Made by a program: the position numbers and the translations under genes
The notes under the pieces: model-generated
The model's database searches: none
What the model saw: only the letters and a program-made list of their open reading frames with translations
Told to the model about the DNA's origin: nothing
Shown: positions 1 to 4,745 of the stretch, one piece after another
How the letters are laid out: every line of letters starts with the position of its first letter
How positions within the stretch are numbered: position 1 is the first letter of the stretch
Source of the DNA: an uncultured Ruminococcus sp.
GTDB taxonomy: Bacteria > Bacillota > Clostridia > Oscillospirales > Ruminococcaceae
Direction of reading: 5' to 3'
DNA length: 9,906 nucleotides
NCBI GenBank assembly: GCA_946404705.1
Contig: CAMJES010000057.1
Location: 1-9,906 of the forward strand

Positions 1-43
1 ACCGAGATCTACACTCTTTCCCTACACGACGCTCTTCCGATCT
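1..43. other. Illumina TruSeq P5 adapter (contamination)
   Basis: The first 43 bases are identical, as I recall it, to the last 43 bases of the 58-base Illumina TruSeq universal adapter; they begin ACCGAGATCT and end GCTCTTCCGATCT. This is library DNA left on a contig end, not genome. Its last T joins the following AA to make a false TAA stop (43-45) in the frame of the helicase, which hides the real upstream coding sequence. It should be trimmed before annotation. Confidence 0.98.
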
Positions 44-45
44 AA

Positions 46-1563
46 AACGGATACTATCTTGCTGCGCTTGAATATCTGAAAAAAGAGGCATTTTCCTACC
101 ATGAGGCTGAACGAATCAGAGAGCTTAATGAACAAAAGATCCTGCTCCAAGGAATTCCCGAAAACATAGTTGAAATGTACCCTGCAGCAAGAAGTATAAA
201 TCGTCATTTCATTCTTCATCTTGGCCCGACGAATTCGGGAAAGACATATTCGGCTATACAGGCATATAAAAACGCAGTCAGAGGAATATATCTTGCTCCT
301 TTAAGACTGCTTGCTTATGAAATATTCGAGCAGATGAATTCGGAAGGCGTTTTATGCTCAATGGTGACCGGAGAGGAAACTATAGATATCCCGTTTTCAA
401 AGCATATTTCAGCAACCGTTGAAATGGCAGATGTAAATACATACTATGACGTTGCGGTAATTGATGAATGTCAGCTTGTCGCAAACGAACAGAGAGGCGG
501 AGCGTGGACAGAGGCAATATTGGGCATTACTGCGAATGAGATACATCTTTGTGCATCGGAAAATGCTTTTGATATTCTGACAAAGCTTATAGAAATGTGC
601 GGAGATTCTTACACCGTGGAATATCATGAGAGATTTGTTCCGCTCGTTCCCGATGAAACACCTTTTGTATTCCCGCAATCGGTGCGAAAGAACGATGCTT
701 TGATCGCATTTTCAAAGAAAGCGGTTTTAAAGTATGCTGAACAGCTGAAAAGCTATGGACTTACCGCAAGTGTTATCTATGGCGATCTGCCTTATGATGT
801 CAGAAGGAAAGAGGTTGATACGTTCATTAACGGTGAAACCGATGTTGTGGTTTCGACCGATGCAATCGGAATGGGGCTTAATCTTCCGATTGAAAGGATA
901 GTATTCCTTGAGATGAAAAAGTTTGACGGCAAAAGAACGAGAGAATTGACCCACGATGAAGCGCTCCAGATCGCAGGCAGAGCAGGAAGAAAAGGAAAAT
1001 ATGATATAGGGTATTATACATCTGCTGTCGATACCAAATGGCTGATTCGAAGAATACAGCAGGGAAATACCCCTATTTCAAAGGCAAGACTCAGATTCCC
1101 TAAAAATCTTATCAAGGTAGATATGCCGCTGTCGCAGATAATGAAGCTTTGGACAAGCATCAGCTATGATAAAGAAATGTTTAGTGCTATGGATCTACGG
1201 CGTGAGATCCGACTTTGTAAAATGGCTGAAGAGTTCACCGATGATAAGGCAATTCTGTTTGAGTTTGCAACGATCCCGTTTAATGACAACAAGCTGCCGC
1301 TTATCAATTTATGGAATAAGCTTCTCCAAGCAGAAGTCAGCGGCAATAAAAGTATTGATATAGACAAGCTTTTAAATATAAACAGCTGCCGCACACTTGC
1401 AGGGTTTGAAATACTTTACAGAAAAAGCGATCTGATGTATTATTACTGTTCAAGGTTCAACAGAGGAGAGCTTGATGGGATAATTGAAATGAAACACGCT
1501 ATTTCTATAAAGATAATGGAAAAGCTGCAGGAGATGCGGCAAGCACCTATTGTTGTGGGATAA
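46..1563 (+). CDS. Suv3-type superfamily 2 RNA helicase, 5'-truncated
   Basis: ATP-dependent RNA helicase of the Suv3 (SUPV3L1) family, known best from the mitochondrial RNA degradosome; the role of bacterial members is not settled. The visible motifs are the Walker A loop GPTNSGKT (223-246), the DECQ form of the DExH box (463-474), STDAIGMGLNLPI (motif V, 853-891) and the arginine-finger motif QIAGRAGRKG (967-996). About 190 residues follow, in the place of the Suv3 C-terminal domain. The first in-frame ATG (175) is not a convincing start. The frame is open for 43 more codons upstream to base 46, and the segment MYPAARSINRHFILHLGPTN around it matches the conserved Suv3 lead-in to Walker A (P-x-AR-x3-R). 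No Shine-Dalgarno sequence precedes 175. The gene is therefore cut by the contig end, with 505 residues visible and an unknown number missing. It is followed at 11 bp by the next gene, probably in one transcript. Confidence 0.9.
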   Translation, partial: NGYYLAALEYLKKEAFSYHEAERIRELNEQKILLQGIPENIVEMYPAARSINRHFILHLGPTNSGKTYSAIQAYKNAVRGIYLAPLRLLAYEIFEQMNSEGVLCSMVTGEETIDIPFSKHISATVEMADVNTYYDVAVIDECQLVANEQRGGAWTEAILGITANEIHLCASENAFDILTKLIEMCGDSYTVEYHERFVPLVPDETPFVFPQSVRKNDALIAFSKKAVLKYAEQLKSYGLTASVIYGDLPYDVRRKEVDTFINGETDVVVSTDAIGMGLNLPIERIVFLEMKKFDGKRTRELTHDEALQIAGRAGRKGKYDIGYYTSAVDTKWLIRRIQQGNTPISKARLRFPKNLIKVDMPLSQIMKLWTSISYDKEMFSAMDLRREIRLCKMAEEFTDDKAILFEFATIPFNDNKLPLINLWNKLLQAEVSGNKSIDIDKLLNINSCRTLAGFEILYRKSDLMYYYCSRFNRGELDGIIEMKHAISIKIMEKLQEMRQAPIVVG

Positions 1564-1574
1564 AGGAGCAGTTT

Positions 1575-2441
1575 ATGAGTTCTGCAAAACAGAAAGTTTT
1601 GGTTATTATAATAGCAGCAGTTAGTCTTTTCTTTATTTTGCTTGCTTCGGGGACGCTAAATGACATTAGTCGTGAATGGAATATCAGAAAAGGAGTCAGA
1701 CTTATTAACAGCGGAGAATATGTTGAAGCGGCTGAATGGTTCGATGAAATGCAGGAAAAAATGCTGGAAAAGAATGAGTTTGATTCAGAGGTTTTTACCC
1801 TTGAATTTTATGCAGAATATCTTCGGAACAAGGGGAATGATTTAAAAAAAGAAAAGCACTATTTGGATTGTATACGTTCTGATTACAAGGGTCACCTTGC
1901 CGATGAGATACTTGCAGAAAAGGCAGCCGTTGATAAAAAGTGTCAGGAATTGATCAATGCGCAGAAAGCGGAAGTGGACGAAGATCCGAACAAGTATAGA
2001 GATACTATCCCATTTGTTGGAATGAATGCGCTGTATATTGATAAAACGTATCTTGGTACACATTACGGAGAAGCCGAAAAAGGGATAATATACAAGGATG
2101 GCATATCCTACTATACATACGAGTACACCTTTGTAACCGTATATGGCGATCTGCTGCTTATGAAAGTGACCTGTACGGATTATTTAACAGAGAATGTAGT
2201 TACAAATGTAAAAAAATATAATGAAGCCTATTTATGGCAGGGCGACGTACCGAATGTTGTTGCTTCCGAATACAAAGACGTGAAAAAGCCCGACACAAGC
2301 AGCAAACCCGGTTACAGCGGCAATTACGGCGGATATGAATACAACGATTATGAAGACTTCTACTATGACCACGAAGAGGATTTTGACAGCCTTGACGATG
2401 CGGAAGATTATTACAATGAATATTATGATGATTTTGATTAA
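1575..2441 (+). CDS. Membrane-anchored protein with Tyr/acid-rich tail
   Basis: Unrecognised protein of 288 residues. One hydrophobic segment lies at residues 8-26 after a short lysine-containing start, consistent with a signal anchor and an outward-facing body. Residues 38-130 are helical and charged, and GVRLINSGEYVEAAEWFDEM resembles a TPR-like helix pair. Residues 144-200 start with the motif IPFVGMNALYIDKTYLG, a form (P-x-VGM-x4-I-x2-T-x-LG) that I associate with small secreted or anchored Clostridia proteins, then turn aromatic and beta-like. Residues 247-288 form a low-complexity tail of Tyr, Asp, Glu, Gly and Asn, ending DDFD. The start is set by the ribosome binding site AAAGGAG (1562-1568), which overlaps the helicase stop; this suggests co-transcription. 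Function is unknown. A cell-surface role fits the anchor and tail, but this is inference. Confidence 0.85.
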   Translation: MSSAKQKVLVIIIAAVSLFFILLASGTLNDISREWNIRKGVRLINSGEYVEAAEWFDEMQEKMLEKNEFDSEVFTLEFYAEYLRNKGNDLKKEKHYLDCIRSDYKGHLADEILAEKAAVDKKCQELINAQKAEVDEDPNKYRDTIPFVGMNALYIDKTYLGTHYGEAEKGIIYKDGISYYTYEYTFVTVYGDLLLMKVTCTDYLTENVVTNVKKYNEAYLWQGDVPNVVASEYKDVKKPDTSSKPGYSGNYGGYEYNDYEDFYYDHEEDFDSLDDAEDYYNEYYDDFD

Positions 2442-2489
2442 TCGGTGTACAAATAACGGTACAGAAAAAACTTTCGATCCTGCATTTCA

Positions 2490-2518
2490 TTGACTTTTAT
2501 GCCTATGCGAAATATAAA
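2490..2518 (+). promoter_or_regulatory. Sigma-A promoter for the 48-residue gene
   Basis: TTGACT (2490-2495), a 17-base spacer and TATAAA (2513-2518) on the plus strand. Transcription would start near 2525, leaving a leader of about 43 bases before the ATG at 2568. It separates the small-protein genes from the upstream helicase pair. Confidence 0.7.
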
Positions 2519-2567
2519 AAAAGCAGAAGAAAGAACAAAGCAAAAGCTTTAAATGGAGGATGATAAT

Positions 2568-2714
2568 ATGTTTTTATTCTGGTTTGCAGTTGCTATCGCT
2601 ATTGGTGTTTCGGAAGAAATAAAGCTCAGCTATGATGCCTATAAATATCACCAGAGAGGCGGATTTTATGCTGATCATCCCTGCTTTAAGCCAAAGGATT
2701 ATAATAACAAATAA
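2568..2714 (+). CDS. Small membrane protein, 48 residues
   Basis: Unrecognised small protein that begins MFLFWFAVAIAIGV, a short hydrophobic helix, followed by a polar region with several Tyr, Lys and His residues that ends KPKDYNNK. The ribosome binding site GGAGG (2555-2559) lies 8 bases before the ATG, and a near-consensus promoter (2490-2518) precedes it. These signals support real expression despite the size. The hydrophobic part (about 14 residues) is short for a spanning helix and may be a membrane-associated helix. Function is unknown. Confidence 0.65.
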   Translation: MFLFWFAVAIAIGVSEEIKLSYDAYKYHQRGGFYADHPCFKPKDYNNK

Positions 2715-2841
2715 CCAAAACGCTGCAGCTTAAAATAACTTGCAGAATATAATTCCTTGCCGAGTTACTATCAGCAAGGGATATTCAGTATATGAGATTT
2801 GTGCTGTTGATTCTGCAGGACAAACGAAAGGAGAAATAATC

Positions 2842-2973
2842 ATGAGCAATAAGAATGACGATTTTGATTTTGATGATTTTCTTATGTTTGAAACCATAAA
2901 AGGCGGCGGATGCCTTGTATCTGCGCTGTCGATAATTGGCACTATCGGGTTTATTATTGCGTTGATTGTATAA
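2842..2973 (+). CDS. Small single-helix membrane protein, 43 residues
   Basis: Unrecognised small protein. It has a very acidic, aromatic N-terminus (NDDFDFDDFLMFE, residues 5-17), a Gly-Gly-Gly-Cys turn (residues 21-24) and a C-terminal hydrophobic helix (about residues 25-43) that ends the protein, as in tail-anchored proteins. The start at 2842 is chosen because AAAGGAG lies just upstream (2828-2834) at normal spacing; a longer frame begins with a TTG at 2740 but has no ribosome binding site. The Asp-Phe repeat recalls the acidic aromatic tail of the 288-residue protein upstream. Possibly expressed from the same transcript as the 48-residue gene. A TATAAT at 2748-2753 lacks a good -35. Confidence 0.65.
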   Translation: MSNKNDDFDFDDFLMFETIKGGGCLVSALSIIGTIGFIIALIV

Positions 2974-3056
2974 GGCGAATTATAGCTGTTCGGTATAAAA
3001 TTAAGCAAAACTTATGAGTCCAATTTCGTGATTGGATTGCACGGCTTCTCTAACAG

Positions 3057-3096
3057 AACCCAGCGGTCGTTGGTTCAAATCCAGCCTCCGCAACCA
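3057..3096 (+). pseudogene. 3' fragment of initiator tRNA-fMet (att scar)
   Basis: These 40 bases are the 3' half of a tRNA. They contain a perfect T arm (GTTGG-TTCAAAT-CCAGC, 3069-3085), the 3' acceptor strand CTCCGCA (3086-3092), discriminator A and encoded CCA (3094-3096). The variable-loop GGTCG, T arm and acceptor with A at position 72 match initiator tRNA-fMet, where the first base pair is unpaired. Homology begins at AACCC, just 3' of where the CAT anticodon should be. The upstream sequence has no D arm, no anticodon CAT and no matching 5' acceptor strand (expected GCGGAG). The gene is therefore incomplete and cannot make a tRNA. A 3' tRNA fragment with its terminator is the classical footprint of an integrase attachment site. 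Confidence 0.8.
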
Positions 3097-3098
3097 CT

Positions 3099-3133
3099 AA
3101 AAACCTCGCAGGTACGTTATTTGCGAGGTTTTT
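3099..3133 (+). terminator. Rho-independent terminator after the tRNA fragment
   Basis: Inverted repeat AAACCTCGCA (3101-3110) and TGCGAGGTTT (3122-3131), with an 11-base loop, flanked by A's and followed by a T run to 3135. It sits 3 bases after the CCA, as in tRNA genes, and would also stop transcripts from the small-protein genes upstream. Confidence 0.9.
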
Positions 3134-3162
3134 TTGGCTTATTTGTCAAGAAAAGTGCTTTT

Positions 3163-3226
3163 TACCCTTACCGTACCCTTACGGGATTTTTGGTAAAATT
3201 GATGTTTTATAGGGTACATTTAAGGG
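3163..3226. repeat. Short repeats resembling integrase arm sites
   Basis: Two tandem 11-base units, TACCCTTACCG (3163-3173) and TACCCTTACGG (3174-3184), are followed by an inverted copy of part of the unit, AGGGTAC (3211-3217), and by TTAAGGG (3220-3226). Short direct and inverted repeats beside a 3' tRNA fragment are what tyrosine integrases bind as arm-type sites in phage and conjugative-element attachment regions. No integrase gene is in the window, so this role is inferred from position and pattern only. Confidence 0.5.
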
Positions 3227-3478
3227 AACGCTAATTGAAGCGCAGCGTTCGTTTCGCTGTTTTGAAAAAGGCACGAATTAGCTGCCGTTAATATCATTTT
3301 TTTCGAGAATGACATAGATATTTTGAAAAACGGCAGAAACGTATTGCTGCATCAAATATCAGCGGTTCCTTGTATTACAACCACAATTGCATTTAAGTAA
3401 GCAATAAAGAAGTTCATATCAAAATCGGATACGGAAAAACATGCCATTTTCCTCGGCAAATATATTATTGAGCATAAC
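3227..3478. other. Intergenic stretch without an intact gene
   Basis: No credible complete gene is visible. One plus-strand frame (3419-3481) reads TEKHAIFLGKYIIEHNA, which resembles the N-terminal helix of the sporulation regulator SpoIIID (its KYIIE followed by an ATVR segment). It has no start codon or ribosome binding site, and the likeness stops at the terminator that follows. This may be a gene remnant or chance. Confidence 0.4.
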
Positions 3479-3513
3479 GCAGCCGCAAATAAATTTGTAG
3501 GCTGCTGTTTTTT
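3479..3513 (+). terminator. Orphan rho-independent terminator
   Basis: GCAGCC (3479-3484) pairs with GGCTGC (3500-3505), and inside it CAAAT (3486-3490) pairs with ATTTG (3493-3497); the stem is followed by TGTTTTTT. It is oriented for plus-strand transcripts, but no intact plus-strand gene lies between it and the terminator at 3099-3133. It is not arranged to stop the minus-strand gene at 3528, because that strand has no T run after the stem. Confidence 0.75.
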
Positions 3514-3527
3514 ATGGCAAAAGCCAT

Positions 3528-4094
3528 TCAGACATAATGCTCCGATTCTGCTTTTTTATAGATTACAGGTATGCCCGTGTTTCCGCCGATAACAACGGTT
3601 TCTCCGACCCCAATTTTATCATAGTCCTTATCAAAGCAGCAGATGTTCTCGAAAATTTCTCCGTTTATTTCGACCGTGCAGAAATAAAAGCTGCGGATAT
3701 TATAGAATAAATGCTGTTTTCGGTTTGATGAACCAACGCTGTCGGTTTCTTCGTATGGCTTTACGGACGGATTATTTCTGCCGCTGACCTTTCCCCAGCG
3801 CTCCTTTTTCTCGGTCACAACGGCATAACAAGCGGCGATATTCCGATGCTTTATACAATGTATAAATTTCGGCAGCGCAATTATACAGAGAATACAGGAA
3901 GGCACGAGCGTTTCTCTAAGACAAAATAGGGAGTAGACGGCGAAGAATATAAAAAGAATTTCACCGACAATTACTAAATTCCGTTTGCGGCTGAAATGGT
4001 TTTTTTTATTTATCATTTTTATATCTTCTTCAGTCACCTGCGAAGTATTTTTCAGATATTCTATTTCAACATCGGAACAATACAGTCTTTTCAT
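3528..4094 (-). CDS. Two-helix membrane protein, unknown function
   Basis: Unrecognised protein of 188 residues. A polar N-terminus (about 40 residues, starting MKRLYCSDVEIEYLK) leads to two hydrophobic helices (about residues 40-58 and 63-75) separated by RET, then a soluble C-terminal half of about 110 residues rich in beta-prone and aromatic segments. Near the end are IGVGETVVIGG and IPVIYKK, which look like a small beta barrel as in NfeD-like or OB-type domains, but I cannot assign a family. The start is set at 4094: AGAAAGG lies just upstream (4104-4110) and an excellent promoter lies at 4123-4151. The longer frame that begins with TTG at 4151 would start inside the -35 box and is rejected. 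The gene is a single unit facing away from its neighbours. Confidence 0.8.
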   Translation of the reverse strand: MKRLYCSDVEIEYLKNTSQVTEEDIKMINKKNHFSRKRNLVIVGEILFIFFAVYSLFCLRETLVPSCILCIIALPKFIHCIKHRNIAACYAVVTEKKERWGKVSGRNNPSVKPYEETDSVGSSNRKQHLFYNIRSFYFCTVEINGEIFENICCFDKDYDKIGVGETVVIGGNTGIPVIYKKAESEHYV

Positions 4095-4122
4095 GCTTTC
4101 AAGCCTTTCTGCAATTTTTTTA

Positions 4123-4151
4123 ATTATAACCCAAGAAAAACTTTTAGTCAA
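4123..4151 (-). promoter_or_regulatory. Consensus sigma-A promoter for the 188-residue gene
   Basis: On the minus strand: TTGACT (4146-4151), a 17-base spacer and a perfect TATAAT (4123-4128). It is among the best promoters in the window and leaves a leader of about 20 bases to the ATG at 4094. It decides the start codon of that gene. Confidence 0.85.
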
Positions 4152-4160
4152 GAGGGGAGG

Positions 4161-4293
4161 AAATGCTTCCGATGTCGGATAGAATACGTCCGATAGTGGA
4201 AAACGGTCGCAGAAGTCACATTTCTGCCCTCATTGCGGTGCAGAGCTGCAAGAGGAAAGCTTTTTCTGTGGGCATTGCGGAAACAAAATATAA
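4161..4293 (+). pseudogene. Frame-broken zinc-ribbon protein
   Basis: A strong ribosome binding site (GGGGAGG, 4154-4160) is followed by pieces of a cysteine-rich protein in different frames. One frame reads KCFRCRIEYVR and stops at TAG (4194-4196). Another frame reads HFCPHCGAELQEESFFCGHC and ends GNKI at TAA (4291-4293). The second piece is a clear zinc-ribbon domain (C-x2-C, 11 residues, C-x2-C). Between its upstream in-frame stop (4180-4182) and the cysteines there is no ATG, GTG or TTG, so it cannot be started normally. The ATGs at 4163 and 4172 lie in the remaining frame, which gives a 48-residue product without the zinc ligands. The simplest reading is a small zinc-ribbon gene broken by one or more frameshifts. 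Assembly error near the A run at 4199-4202 is an alternative. Confidence 0.6.
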
Positions 4294-4313
4294 ATTGTTA
4301 AGGCGGTGATCTA

Positions 4314-4547
4314 ATGGGTTTTTTAGATTCTTTAACTGATACTCTACTAAATGGTAATGCTAACGATGCCGTATCGAAAATTAAGAATTTAGGCGGCGGA
4401 ATGTTAGGAAAGTTAAATGAAACGAAGCAAATGGCAGAAGAATTAGCATCACGCCAAAGACCGGGAACGCTGTGCTTTCAGTCGTGTCCCGTAGACGATG
4501 AACGCTGCGAAGGCTGTCTTGCAAAACAGCAGGAGATCTTAGTATAA
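4314..4547 (+). CDS. 77-residue four-cysteine protein
   Basis: Unrecognised small soluble protein. Residues 1-45 are helical (MGFLDSLTDTLL start, Gly-rich GGGMLGKLN at 28-36). The C-terminal part carries Cys54, Cys58, Cys65 and Cys68 in the pattern C-x3-C-x6-C-x2-C, suitable for binding one zinc ion or an iron-sulfur cluster; zinc is more likely given the zinc-ribbon remnant next door. The start at 4314 follows AAGGCGG (4300-4306). The gene begins just after the broken zinc-ribbon gene, and the two were probably co-transcribed. Transcription likely ends at the terminator at 4643-4680. Confidence 0.75.
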   Translation: MGFLDSLTDTLLNGNANDAVSKIKNLGGGMLGKLNETKQMAEELASRQRPGTLCFQSCPVDDERCEGCLAKQQEILV

Positions 4548-4561
4548 TATAAAATTGTCTC

Positions 4562-4619
4562 TTGTCAACTAAAGGACAACTGAATCTTACAAATGTAAGC
4601 GGCAATTAAGGCAAAGCCT
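4562..4619 (+). repeat. Cluster of three short hairpins in the 3' UTR
   Basis: Three small inverted repeats follow each other: TTGTC/GACAA (4562-4579), CTTAC/GTAAG (4586-4599) and AGGC/GCCT (4609-4619). They lie between the stop of the 77-residue gene and the terminator at 4643. They may fold the end of the mRNA or mark a small structured RNA, but the stems are short and could be chance. Confidence 0.35.
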
Positions 4620-4642
4620 GAAAAATATAAATATTACTTATG

Positions 4643-4680
4643 AAAAGCGGTCGTGATCGTGTGATCATGACCGCTTTTTT
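4643..4680. terminator. Strong bidirectional terminator
   Basis: A 16-bp stem (4643-4658 with 4663-4678, one G-U pair on the plus strand) with a GTGT loop. A's flank the left side and T's the right side, so it works on both strands. On the plus strand it ends the 77-residue gene; on the minus strand it would end the GAF-ABC ATPase transcript about 70 bases after its stop. Confidence 0.92.
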
Positions 4681-4704
4681 GAGTGTTTATGTTAGTTTTT
4701 TATC

Positions 4705-4733
4705 TTGAAAAAAAGGTTTTGCTGTGATATAAT
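4705..4733 (+). promoter_or_regulatory. Sigma-A promoter facing the ATPase 3' end (antisense)
   Basis: TTGAAA (4705-4710), a 17-base spacer and TATAAT (4728-4733), preceded by TG at 4725-4726 (extended -10, TGATATAAT). It points right, yet the next thing in that direction is the 3' end of the minus-strand ATPase gene, whose stop is only 13 bases away. No plus-strand gene follows for 1.3 kb. It would make an antisense RNA, or is a relic of another arrangement. Confidence 0.65.
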
Positions 4734-4745
4734 GTAGAAAAAGCA

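Noticed and set aside
2497..2550. Seventeen-codon ATG frame upstream of the 48-residue gene
   Set aside because: It lies partly within the promoter spacer and has no ribosome binding site.
2755..2779. Inverted repeat CCTTGC/GCAAGG before the 43-residue gene
   Set aside because: It has a long loop, no T run and no riboswitch-like pattern; I cannot assign a role.
2740..2841. N-terminal extension of the 43-residue protein
   Set aside because: It begins at a TTG without a ribosome binding site, while the ATG at 2842 has AAAGGAG at the right distance.
3028..3234. Plus-strand open frame of 68 codons
   Set aside because: It runs through the tRNA fragment and its terminator, has no ribosome binding site and is explained by those RNA features.
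3410..3422. Thirteen-base identity AAGTTCATATCAA with 9764-9776
   Set aside because: An A+T-rich match of this length is expected about once by chance in 10 kb, and the flanks do not align.
3514..3527. Hairpin ATGGC-AAAA-GCCAT after the minus-strand gene as its terminator
   Set aside because: The stem is only 5 bp, and on the minus strand it is followed by A's rather than T's.
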